NCBI RefSeq assembly: GCF_014204975.1 | Contig: NZ_JACHMM010000001.1 | Coordinates: 1 to 64,000, forward strand | Length of the DNA stretch: 64,000 nt | From: Jiangella mangrovi | GTDB lineage: Bacteria; Actinomycetota; Actinomycetes; Jiangellales; Jiangellaceae | Reading direction: 5' to 3' | Shown: piece after piece, positions 18,108 through 25,490 of the stretch | Layout of the letters: every line of letters begins with the position of its first letter | Position numbering within the stretch: position 1 is the first letter of the stretch | Notes under the pieces: generated by a model | Seen by the model: only the letters and a program-made list of their open reading frames with translations | Databases searched by the model: none | Told to the model about the DNA's origin: nothing | Made by a program: the position numbers and the translations under genes

Positions 18108-19757
18108 CTAGCGCTCCAGCGTCCATTCCTGGACGTTCCAGAACGGGTTCGTGAAGTCGCCGTTCGGGACGAAGCCCTTCAGCGCGTCGGTGTGCGCCCA
18201 GATGGTGTCCGGGTTGTACAGGTAGATCATCGGCACCTCGGCGTTCTCGATGCGCGCTGCCTGCTGGTAGAGGTCGTAGCGGGCGGCCTCGTCGACCGTC
18301 GCGTTGGCCTCGAGCATCAGCTGGTCGAACTCCTCGTTGCACCAGTACGACAGGTTGCCGCCGGCCGGGAAGTGTGTGCTGCAGGCGTTGATGGCGAACA
18401 CGGCGAACGGCTCGGTGGCGTAGTTGCCGCCACCATAGAGCGTCATGTCGTAGGACTGGTTGTTCATCATGTCCGTCAGCTGGCCCGGCTGCACCTGGTT
18501 GAGCTCGAGCTTGATGCCGACCTCGTTGAGCTGGCTCTCCAGGATGGTGGCCGCCGTGTCGCGGTCGCGCTGGCCGGCGATCCAGGAGAGCTGGACCACC
18601 TGGTTCGGGTCCCAGTTCATCTCGGCCAGCAGCTCGCGGGCCTTGTCCGGGTCGTAGTCGTACGTCTCGAGGTCGTCCGGCATTGCGTCGTTCATGAAGC
18701 TGGCGTTGACCGGCGTGGCGTTCCCGCCGAGCGCCTCGTCGATGAGCTGCTGCCGGTCGACGGCGTACAGCATCGCCTGGCGCAGGCGCGGGTCCTGCAG
18801 GTACGGCTTCAGCTCGTTCACCGACGTGCGGATGTAGCCGGCGCCGGGGCCGGAGCCCACCTCGATGCCGTCCATCGCCTCGACCGTCTCGAGGTCGGGC
18901 GCGGCGATCTGCACCAGGTCCATCTCACCCGTGCCCAGCTGGGCGGTGGCGACGTCCGAGGTCACCGGCCGCAGGTAGATCTCGTCGATGTCCACCTCGC
19001 CCTCGCGGAACGACGGGTTCTTCACCAGGTGGACGTACTGGTCGGTGGCGTACTCCTGGAAGATGTACGGCCCCATGCCGACGTTCGGGCTCTGGGTGAA
19101 GAACTCCGCGGTGTCCATCTCGTCCACCGGCACGTCGGCGAGCACGTGCTGCGGCACGATCCAGATGTTGCCGGTCAGGCCCACGAGGCCGATGTTCGGC
19201 TTGGACAGCTGGATCTGGAAGGTGGTGTCGTCGGGGGCGGTGAACCCGGTGACGGTGTCGGCGGTGCCGGCCGCGACCTCGGGACCGCCGACGACGTCGG
19301 CGAACCGGCCCGACGCGGTGCTGCCCGTGTCCGGGTCGGCCATGAGGTTGTAGGTGAAGACGACGTCCTCGGCGGTGAAGGGCTCACCGTCGCTCCAGGT
19401 CAGGCCCTCCTGGAGCGTGTACGTGATGGTGAGGCCGTCCTCGGAGATCTCCGGCAGGTCGGCGGCCAGGCGCGGGTACAGCTTGTAGTCCGGGTCGACG
19501 CCCAGCAGCGAGTCGTAGATGAGGTTCATGACGACCCCGTCGGGGCCGCTGGCCGGGGCCATCGGGCTCCAGTTCGCCGCCGGCGGCTGGTACAGGTACG
19601 CGTTGAGCGTCGTGTCCTCGGAGCCGCTGCTGGCGCCGTCGTCACCGGAACCGCTGGTGTCCTCGTTCTGGGTCGGATCGGAACAGGCCGCGACGGCGAG
19701 GACCATCGCCATGCCGGCGGAGATCAGGGCTGCGCGTTGCGCTCGGGAACGTCTCAC
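18108..19757 (-). CDS. Peptide-type ABC importer substrate-binding lipoprotein (SBP family 5)
   Basis: A 549-residue extracellular lipoprotein. The signal peptide ends in a lipobox with lipidated C25 (AVAACSD), followed by a Ser/Gly/Asp linker. Then comes a family-5 binding fold: LTWSDGEPFTAEDVVFTYNLM, NPNVGMGPY-like and KNPSFREG segments, DPRLRQAMLYAVDRQQLI and the C-terminal LYQQAARIENAEVPMIYLYN. Family members bind di/oligopeptides, nickel or glycosides, so the ligand cannot be named. The GTG has a GAGAGG ribosome binding site. The gene sits 25 bases after the FAH hydrolase, so it is transcribed from the promoter before 22684. Confidence 0.92.
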   Translation of the reverse strand: MRRSRAQRAALISAGMAMVLAVAACSDPTQNEDTSGSGDDGASSGSEDTTLNAYLYQPPAANWSPMAPASGPDGVVMNLIYDSLLGVDPDYKLYPRLAADLPEISEDGLTITYTLQEGLTWSDGEPFTAEDVVFTYNLMADPDTGSTASGRFADVVGGPEVAAGTADTVTGFTAPDDTTFQIQLSKPNIGLVGLTGNIWIVPQHVLADVPVDEMDTAEFFTQSPNVGMGPYIFQEYATDQYVHLVKNPSFREGEVDIDEIYLRPVTSDVATAQLGTGEMDLVQIAAPDLETVEAMDGIEVGSGPGAGYIRTSVNELKPYLQDPRLRQAMLYAVDRQQLIDEALGGNATPVNASFMNDAMPDDLETYDYDPDKARELLAEMNWDPNQVVQLSWIAGQRDRDTAATILESQLNEVGIKLELNQVQPGQLTDMMNNQSYDMTLYGGGNYATEPFAVFAINACSTHFPAGGNLSYWCNEEFDQLMLEANATVDEAARYDLYQQAARIENAEVPMIYLYNPDTIWAHTDALKGFVPNGDFTNPFWNVQEWTLER

Positions 19758-19782
19758 AGCTACCTCTCAGGGTTTGGTGGGT

Positions 19783-20655
19783 TCAGACGACGCGGTTGGT
19801 GAGGGCTCCGAGACCGGCGATGCGCACCGTCATCTCGTCACCCGAGGCGAGGAAGGTTCCGGACGCCGCACCGACCCCGGCCGGCGTCCCGGTCAGGATG
19901 ATGTCGGTGGGCTCGAGTGTCATCAGCCGCGACGCGAACGAGACCAGCTCGGCCACGCTGAAGATCATGTCGGCGGTGCTCCCCTTCTGCCGGAGCGTGC
20001 CGTTGACCTCGAGCTCGACGTCGAGGTCCTGCGGATCGGGCACCTCGTCGGATGTGACGAGGTAGGGGCCGTACGGGGCGAACCCGTCCGGCCACTTGCC
20101 GGCGAGCCAGTCGAAGAAGCCGACCGCGGGGGACGAGGTGTCACGCTCGTACCCGTAGTCGACCGACCGGGCCGACACGTCGTTGCCCACGGCGTAGCCG
20201 GCCACGTGCTCGAGGGCCTGCTCCACCGGGATGTCCCTGCCGCCCACGCCCACGACGACGACCAGCTCGGCCTCCCAGTCGACCTGGGTGCTGACGGACG
20301 GGAGGGCGATGTCGGCGCCCGGGTCCGCGATCGACGTGCCGGGCTTGAGGAACAGCCGCGGCGCCAGGGTCTGCTTGTCCAGCGGAGCCCCGCCGCCCTC
20401 GGCGACGTGGTCCTGGTAGTTCGCGGCCACCGCCAGCACCTTCGTGGGGCGCGTGATCGGTGCGCGGACGGTGACGTCGGCGAGCCGGTGGGTCCCGACG
20501 GTGTCGCCCGGCCGCCAGCCGGTGGTGGTGCCGGCGCCGGCCGCGACCAGCGCGCCGAGGTCGCCGTCGCCGAGCTCGGCCACGGTGGCCGCGGCCTCGT
20601 CGGCGACGTACCCGTGCCGGGTGACGCCGTCGCGGGTATAGGTGACCAGCTTCAT
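19783..20655 (-). CDS. Fumarylacetoacetate hydrolase (FAH) family protein
   Basis: A 290-residue member of the FAH superfamily. The active core has VAANYQDHVAEGG, LFLKPGTSI, the metal ligands in DWEAELVVVVG, GYAVGNDVSARSVDY, LEVNGTLRQKGSTADMIFSV and GDILTGTPAGVG-like sequence (IILTGTPAGVGAAS). Known members hydrolyse or decarboxylate 2,4-diketo acids or 2-keto-3-deoxy sugar acids. Because L-rhamnonate dehydratase is encoded 10 kb away in a putatively co-regulated region, 2,4-diketo-3-deoxy-L-rhamnonate hydrolase (LRA6-type) is an attractive, unproven assignment. Its ATG overlaps the stop of the upstream dehydrogenase. Confidence 0.85.
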   Translation of the reverse strand: MKLVTYTRDGVTRHGYVADEAAATVAELGDGDLGALVAAGAGTTTGWRPGDTVGTHRLADVTVRAPITRPTKVLAVAANYQDHVAEGGGAPLDKQTLAPRLFLKPGTSIADPGADIALPSVSTQVDWEAELVVVVGVGGRDIPVEQALEHVAGYAVGNDVSARSVDYGYERDTSSPAVGFFDWLAGKWPDGFAPYGPYLVTSDEVPDPQDLDVELEVNGTLRQKGSTADMIFSVAELVSFASRLMTLEPTDIILTGTPAGVGAASGTFLASGDEMTVRIAGLGALTNRVV

Positions 20656-21641
20656 CGGCTGCCTTCCTGGAGGTCGACGGGTTGTCCGGACGCGGCCGAC
20701 GTGCGGGCCGCGTCGACGATCTCGGCGATGTGGACGGCGTCGGCGGCGGACGGGCTGGGCGGGCGGCCGGCGGTGATCGCCGCGTGCAGCTCGTCCAGTA
20801 GGCGGTCCACGGTGCTCGGGCCGTGCCAAGTCGACGACAGCCGGCCGCGAGGTCCGACGCCAGTCCCCGATGTATTGCTCGACGCCTCGCCCCGGCGGAG
20901 GACGACAGCCGGGCGCGAGGCGTCGATGTCGAGGACGCCGTGCGAGCCGCTGACGCGGTAGCGGTGCACGGCGAGTCCGGCCGGCCGGGTGTCGGCCAGC
21001 TCGTTGGTCCGGCCGACGCTGATGGTGCTGGTCAGGCCGTTCTCGTGGGTGAGGAAGAGCAGCGCGAAGTCGTCGCCGGCGCCCTCGGCCCAGTGCGTCG
21101 TGAGCCGGGCGTACACGCGGCGGACCCGCAGGCCGGTGAGCGCGAGCACCACGTCGACCGGGTAGACGGCGAAGTTGGCCAGCTCGCCCGCCGGCGACGG
21201 GGTGCCACCGGCCACGAGGAAGTCGGCCTGCACGTTCCACGGCAGCCCGACCTTGCCCCCGGCGACCGCGCCGCGCGCGGCCGCGATCATCGGGTGGAAC
21301 CGCTGGTGGTGAGCCGGCAGGCAGACCTTCCCGGTCTCGGCGGCGACGGCGGCGACCTTGGCCGCGTCGGCCGCGGTCAGCGCCAGCGGCTTGTCGACCA
21401 GGACGTGCTTGCCGGCCTGCAGGGCGGCGATGACGGCGTCGGCACGGCGGTCCGGCTCGACGCAGACGCTCACGACGTCGACGGCGGGGTCGTCCACGGC
21501 GCCGGCGTCGGCCGCGGTCGCGACGACCTCGAAGCCGGGATGCGCCTCGAAGGCGGGCCGGTACATCGCGCTCTGGTGGTCCTGGTCCGGCCCGAGCCCG
21601 GCGAAGCCGAGCAGCAGCACGCCGAGAGTCGTGTCACTCAT
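20652..21641 (-). CDS. Gfo/Idh/MocA family oxidoreductase
   Basis: A 329-residue NAD(P)-dependent dehydrogenase-like protein. The family motif appears as AALQAGKHVLVDKPLAL (DKP in place of the usual EKP). The N-terminal nucleotide loop LLLGFAGLGPDQDH departs from the normal GxGxxG, so cofactor binding may be altered. The C-terminal alpha/beta substrate domain follows from about 120. The ATG at 21641 overlaps the stop of the second dehydrogenase (ATGA) and its own stop overlaps the FAH start. It likely acts on a sugar or sugar acid in the operon's pathway. Confidence 0.85.
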   Translation of the reverse strand: MSDTTLGVLLLGFAGLGPDQDHQSAMYRPAFEAHPGFEVVATAADAGAVDDPAVDVVSVCVEPDRRADAVIAALQAGKHVLVDKPLALTAADAAKVAAVAAETGKVCLPAHHQRFHPMIAAARGAVAGGKVGLPWNVQADFLVAGGTPSPAGELANFAVYPVDVVLALTGLRVRRVYARLTTHWAEGAGDDFALLFLTHENGLTSTISVGRTNELADTRPAGLAVHRYRVSGSHGVLDIDASRPAVVLRRGEASSNTSGTGVGPRGRLSSTWHGPSTVDRLLDELHAAITAGRPPSPSAADAVHIAEIVDAARTSAASGQPVDLQEGSR

Positions 21642-22684
21642 GCGTGCACCCCCTGCATGACCTCGTCGAGCGTGACCGGCTCGCCGCGCTCGATGGACAG
21701 CTCGGTCGCGACGCCCAGCGCGACCGCGCGAACGCCGTCGGCCGGGGTCATCGCCCGCTCGGCGGCGGGGTCGGCGACGGCGTCGAGGAACGCGTCGAGC
21801 TGCACGGCGAACCCATTGGCGGCCTGCGGGTGCAGCAGGCTGGTGCCGGACTCGGTCACGACGGTGGAGCCCCAGCCGTCGGCGGGCAGTTGCAGCACGC
21901 CGTCGGTGCCGGCGACCAGCACGTCGCGGCGGTCCAGCGTCGAGGGCCGGTGCCCGCGGCTCATCTCGCAGACCGCGTCGGCGCCGCCGGCGTACTCCAC
22001 GTGCATCTCCAGGTAGTCGTAGATTCGCAGCTCGGCGGCGGTCTGGGCGCGGCCCCTGGCGTAGACGACGGTGGGCTCGTCGCGCAGCCACCACGTCACC
22101 AGGTCGAGCAGGTGGACGCCGTTGTGCAGCGCGTGCCCGCCGGACTTCGCCGGGTCGAGCACCCAGGCCCGCCAGTCCGGCCAGATCCAGCCGCCGAGCA
22201 GCGCGAACCGGGCGAACACCGGGCGGCCGACGGCGCCGTCGGCGATCGCGTCGTTCACCGCCCGGGCGTAGTCGTAGAACCGGTGCGTGTGGGCCGCCAT
22301 GACGACGGTGCCGGCCTCGTCGAACGCGTCGGCGACGGCGTGGGCGGACGGGACCGTGATGGTGAGCGGCTTCTCCATCAGCAGGTGCTTGCCAGCGGCG
22401 GCGATCTGCAGTGCGATGGGCTCGTGCGTCATGTTCGGCGTGCACACGATCGCCGCGTCGATGTCGGGCCGGGCCAGCGCCTCGGCCAGGTCGGTGGTCC
22501 ACGGCACGCCGCCGGCGGCGGTCGCGGCCGCACTGGCGCGGCCGGCGTCGACGTCGACGATGCCGGCGAGCCGGGCGCGGGCGCTGGCTCGCAGCGCGGC
22601 GCCGTGGTGGTCGGCGATGAAGCCGGCCCCGACGATCACCACGCCGAGCGGGCGGCTGTCGTCAATCACGGAATGGCGTGCCAT
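21638..22684 (-). CDS. Gfo/Idh/MocA family oxidoreductase, first gene of the long operon
   Basis: A 348-residue dehydrogenase with a proper Rossmann loop (VVIVGAGFIADHHGAALRA), the EKPLTI motif with catalytic Lys in AAGKHLLMEKPLTI, and a substrate-domain HNGVHLLDLVTWWL containing the usual H-x3-D type residues. The ATG lies eight bases after a -10 box, so the mRNA is probably leaderless. It heads the operon that runs to 9577. Together with its neighbour it may oxidise a sugar or inositol-like compound; the substrate is not identifiable. Confidence 0.87.
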   Translation of the reverse strand: MARHSVIDDSRPLGVVIVGAGFIADHHGAALRASARARLAGIVDVDAGRASAAATAAGGVPWTTDLAEALARPDIDAAIVCTPNMTHEPIALQIAAAGKHLLMEKPLTITVPSAHAVADAFDEAGTVVMAAHTHRFYDYARAVNDAIADGAVGRPVFARFALLGGWIWPDWRAWVLDPAKSGGHALHNGVHLLDLVTWWLRDEPTVVYARGRAQTAAELRIYDYLEMHVEYAGGADAVCEMSRGHRPSTLDRRDVLVAGTDGVLQLPADGWGSTVVTESGTSLLHPQAANGFAVQLDAFLDAVADPAAERAMTPADGVRAVALGVATELSIERGEPVTLDEVMQGVHA

Positions 22685-22692
22685 GCCGAGTC

Positions 22693-22721
22693 ATCTTTGG
22701 GTCGCGGCACCGCTGTGTCAA
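22693..22721 (-). promoter_or_regulatory. Promoter of the long minus-strand operon
   Basis: On the minus strand TTGACA (22721-22716), a 17-bp spacer and AAAGAT (22698-22693) form a good sigma-70/HrdB-type promoter. The -10 ends nine bases before the first base of the ATG at 22684, which predicts transcription starting at or within two bases of that ATG. The IclR-type site at 22759-22775 lies about 40 bp upstream of this -35. Confidence 0.65.
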
Positions 22722-22758
22722 GGCCCGCCGCTATGACGATCGCGTAACGCAACGCAAA

Positions 22759-22797
22759 ATGGAACGTCTTGCCATGCTTGACGAAGCAACCTACGCT
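22759..22797 (+). promoter_or_regulatory. IclR-type operator (copy A) and promoter of the aminotransferase gene
   Basis: ATGGAA-CGTCT-TGCCAT at 22759-22775 is one copy of the 17-bp inverted repeat. It overlaps a plus-strand -35 TTGCCA (22769-22774); 17 bp later TACGCT (22792-22797) gives a good -10. Start of the aminotransferase transcript would be near 22804. The site lies between divergent transcripts, so one bound regulator could affect both the aminotransferase and the Opp operon. Confidence 0.6.
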
Positions 22798-22871
22798 TCC
22801 GGACAACGACACCACCGAGAGGCGTCGCGTGACGGCCATGTGCCGGGCCGCGACGCGGGAACAGGAGTCCG

Positions 22872-24224
22872 ATGTCCCCGGGGATCGGCACGGCAGCCTC
22901 CGACCACAATCCACGCAACACGGCGACCCGCGGCTGGGCCTTGCACCAGGCCGCCGCTGAGGTCATTCCGGGCGGCGTGAACTCCGCGACGCGCTACGTG
23001 GGTCACCCGTACGCGTTCGGCGGTGGCGACGGCGCCTACGTCGTCGATCTCGACGGCAACCGCTACCTCGACTACCACGCCGCGTTCGGTGCGATCCTGC
23101 TCGGCCACAACTCGCCCGTGGTCGACGACCCGGTCCGGGCCGCCGTCGGCGCCCTCGACCTGTTCGGCCTCGGGGTCACCGAGCTCGAGGTCGAGCTGGC
23201 CACGCGCGTCACCGAGGCGATCCCGTCGGCCGAGATGATGATCGCCACCATGAGCGGCTCCGAGGCGACGGCGCAGGCGGTGCGGCTGGCCCGTGCGGCC
23301 ACCGGCCGGCAGCTGCTGGTGAAGTTCCAGGGCGGCTTCCACGGCTGGCACGACGCCGTCGCCCGCAACGTCATCTCCCGCCCGGAGCTGGCGTACGGCC
23401 GCGACCCGCTGTCGGCCGGCATCCTCGACTCGGTCCTCGAGTCGACGCTGATCGCCGAGTTCAACGACCTCGACTCCGTCAAGGCGCTGTTCGAGCAGTA
23501 CCCGGACCGGATCGCCGGGGTCATCATGGAGCCGATCCCGCACAACGTCGGCGCCCTGGTGCCCACCCAGGAGTTCGTCGACGGCCTGCGCGCGCTGACC
23601 GCCGACCACGGCGCCCTGCTCATCTTCGACGAGGTCATCACCGGCTTCCGGCACGCACTGGGCGGCTACCAGGAGGTCTGCGGCGTCCAGCCCGACCTCA
23701 CGACGTTCGGCAAGGGCATGGCCAACGGCTACCCGATCGGCGGGCTGGCCGGGCCGCGCTCGCTCATGGAGCGCTTCGACGGCCAGAAGGGCGACGTGCT
23801 GCTGGCCGGCACCTTCAACGGCTACGCCCTCGGCGCGACGGCCGCGATCGCGACCATCGACCACCTGCGCTCGAACCCGGACTTCTACACCCGCACCCAC
23901 GCGCTGGGCGCGCGGATGCGCTCCGGCCTCGAGGGCATCGTGTCCGAGCTGGACCTGCAGGCGACGGTGGCCGGCTTCGGCGGCGTGTTCTCGCTCTACT
24001 TCACCGCCGGCCCGATCAAGGGCTACCGCGACCTCATGCGCAACGACGACCAGGCCTACGCCACGTTCCACCGCCGCATGACCGACGCCGGCTTCCTGAT
24101 GATCCCGATGTCGCTCAAGCGCAACCACATCTCCGGCTCGCACACCGAGGAGGACGTGGACCGCACCCTCGACGCGGCCCGCGACGTCCTGGCCTCGATG
24201 AAGGCCGACGGCTCGGCCCACTAG
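22872..24224 (+). CDS. Class III PLP aminotransferase, glutamate-1-semialdehyde aminomutase-like
   Basis: A 450-residue fold-type-I PLP enzyme. PLP lysine K281 lies in LTTFGKGMANG. FQGGFHGWHD, LLIFDEVITGFR and LAGTFNGYALGATAA are typical of the HemL group. The catabolic context and distance from haem genes suggest it is not the housekeeping HemL but a paralogue acting on an amino sugar or amino acid. The ATG has an ACAGGAG ribosome binding site. It is divergent from the Opp operon and shares its operator region. Its TAG stop shares the sequence CTAG with the convergent gene's TAG. Confidence 0.82.
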   Translation: MSPGIGTAASDHNPRNTATRGWALHQAAAEVIPGGVNSATRYVGHPYAFGGGDGAYVVDLDGNRYLDYHAAFGAILLGHNSPVVDDPVRAAVGALDLFGLGVTELEVELATRVTEAIPSAEMMIATMSGSEATAQAVRLARAATGRQLLVKFQGGFHGWHDAVARNVISRPELAYGRDPLSAGILDSVLESTLIAEFNDLDSVKALFEQYPDRIAGVIMEPIPHNVGALVPTQEFVDGLRALTADHGALLIFDEVITGFRHALGGYQEVCGVQPDLTTFGKGMANGYPIGGLAGPRSLMERFDGQKGDVLLAGTFNGYALGATAAIATIDHLRSNPDFYTRTHALGARMRSGLEGIVSELDLQATVAGFGGVFSLYFTAGPIKGYRDLMRNDDQAYATFHRRMTDAGFLMIPMSLKRNHISGSHTEEDVDRTLDAARDVLASMKADGSAH

Positions 24225-25024
24225 CCGCTGAGTCCGACGGCGGTGTCGCCGGCCGTGTCCCCGACCGGCGCCACCGCCGTCTCTGCCGTCTCGCGCAGGA
24301 CCCGCAGCACCCGCGTCACCCGCGGGTCGGTGCTCTCGATCTCGTGCAGCGGCGCCACCCGTATGACCCCATGCGGCGTCGCCACCTCGACGTACCGCTC
24401 CACCTCGGCCGGCGGCACCAGCCGCACCCGAGCCCGGTAGCCGACCGAAGCCATCCAGAACACGCCGTCGGGACACTGCTCTCGAAGCAGGTCACGCAGA
24501 CGCGTACCCAGGTCGGCGACCCGGCTCTCGTCGTCGTTCGAGCCCGCCTTCGGCCAACCGAACGGCCAGGTGTCGCGCCGCACTGACAGCGCCGGCCACG
24601 ACCATCCGGGCTGCTGCACGAGGACTGCGTAGGACTCGGGCGCGTCGGCGAGCGCGAGGTCGAGGTGATCCACCGGCACCGGTGCACCCAGCAGCTCCGC
24701 CGCCGCGACGCCCTCGACCCGGTAAGCCGGGCCGACGAACGTGTGCACCCACGCCCAGTGCCTCGCCGACGGGCGGTCCTCCATCGGCGCGCCCGCGAGC
24801 CGGGCGATCGCCGCTCTGACGTCGGCGTCGAGCGGCTCCAGCTCGGCGTGCAGTTGCTTGCCCGTGGCCTCGAGGATCGACCGCAGTGCGGGGATCGACG
24901 GCAGCAGGACGCCGCACTCGTAGTGCGAGATGGCATAACGGCTCACGCCCGCCCGCTCGGCCAGCTCACCCTGGGAGAGCCCCGCCTCGTATCGAGCTTT
25001 CTTGATCAACGCGCCGACGTCCAT
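24221..25024 (-). CDS. XRE-type helix-turn-helix protein with unknown C-terminal domain
   Basis: A 267-residue protein. Residues 4-58 form a Cro/C1-type helix-turn-helix (IKKARYEAGLSQGELAERAGVSRYAISHYECG). Residues about 70-267 (PSARHWAWVHTFVGPAYRVEGV...YRARVRLVPPAEVERYVEV) are a domain I do not recognise. Proteins of this build in actinobacteria sometimes accompany nucleotidyltransferase-like or abortive-infection genes, but none is adjacent. I start it at the ATG at 25024, where the helix-turn-helix begins; the longer in-frame reading upstream is proline/arginine-rich and unlike protein. It ends convergent with the aminotransferase. Confidence 0.72.
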   Translation of the reverse strand: MDVGALIKKARYEAGLSQGELAERAGVSRYAISHYECGVLLPSIPALRSILEATGKQLHAELEPLDADVRAAIARLAGAPMEDRPSARHWAWVHTFVGPAYRVEGVAAAELLGAPVPVDHLDLALADAPESYAVLVQQPGWSWPALSVRRDTWPFGWPKAGSNDDESRVADLGTRLRDLLREQCPDGVFWMASVGYRARVRLVPPAEVERYVEVATPHGVIRVAPLHEIESTDPRVTRVLRVLRETAETAVAPVGDTAGDTAVGLSG

Positions 25025-25156
25025 GCCGACATCGTCGTGGCGACGGCCCGCAGCATGCCACCCGGATCGGCCCGATTGTGGACGACTCACGCCTGGTCGG
25101 TCGCCTGTGGACGGCCGCTGCACCGGCGTGTCGCGACCGATCGCGAGAGTCCGATG

Positions 25157-25208
25157 TCGACGTGTAGACGCTGATGCCAACTGCTTGGCGTCAGCGTCTA
25201 CACGTCGA
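25157..25208. repeat. Near-perfect 24-bp inverted repeat with 4-base loop
   Basis: The left arm (25157-25180, starting TCGACGTGTAGACG and ending GCCAA) pairs with the right arm (25185-25208, starting TTGGCG and ending CACGTCGA) at 23 of 24 positions; the loop is CTGC. It lies 133 bases upstream of the XRE gene and contains the TAG that would end the gene remnant on the minus strand. It could be a terminator, an operator for the XRE protein, or the end of a small mobile element. Confidence 0.75.
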
Positions 25209-25424
25209 TAGTGGAGAGACTCGAGATTGCGCCAGCGAAGGCTCCCTGGCCCCGGTTCTTGAGCGCCAGTTGAACCGAACTCTCAGTCGCCATCCCGATC
25301 CACATGAAGGCGTGGCCCTGCTCGGTCGAGTGCGCCGCCAACTGACGTCCAGCCCAAGGACACGGCTCACAATCAATCGAGCAAGCTTCTCGTCGCGACC
25401 CTCCGCGGGCATGACGACATCCAA
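25200..25424 (-). pseudogene. Possible frameshifted gene remnant
   Basis: Minus-strand reading from about 25424 gives MDVVMPAEGRDEKLARLIV and shortly after, one frame over, EQGHAFMWIGMATE and LALKNRGQGAFAGA before a TAG in the hairpin. Each half has reasonable third-position GC only in its own frame, as if one frameshift separates them. I do not recognise either part. It may be noise; it is listed because it is the only coding-like trace in this gap. Confidence 0.25.
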
Positions 25425-25445
25425 GCACCGACCGCCGACACCGAC

Positions 25446-25480
25446 GGCGCGACCGGGGGCCCGGAGGCCCCGGCCGCGCC
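25446..25480 (-). terminator. Terminator of the BNR/discoidin gene
   Basis: The hairpin GGCGCGACCGGGGGCC / GGCCCCGGCCGCGCC (25447-25462 and 25466-25480) begins 11 bases after the stop of the minus-strand gene. It is GC-rich with a short loop and no U-tract. Confidence 0.7.
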
Positions 25481-25490
25481 GCTGATCACC

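Larger units (their letters stand above)
25025..25490. other. Gap with a hairpin and a possible gene remnant
   Basis: This stretch of over 450 bases holds the 52-bp hairpin at 25157-25208, the terminator at 25446-25480 and, between them, a weak coding trace on the minus strand. I see no full gene. Base composition is a little lower in GC than the flanks. Confidence 0.5.

Noticed and set aside
22872-24224. Naming the class III aminotransferase hemL.
   Set aside because: The motifs fit the HemL group, but the gene is isolated from haem genes and lies in a catabolic setting with a putative IclR operator, so a paralogue is more likely.
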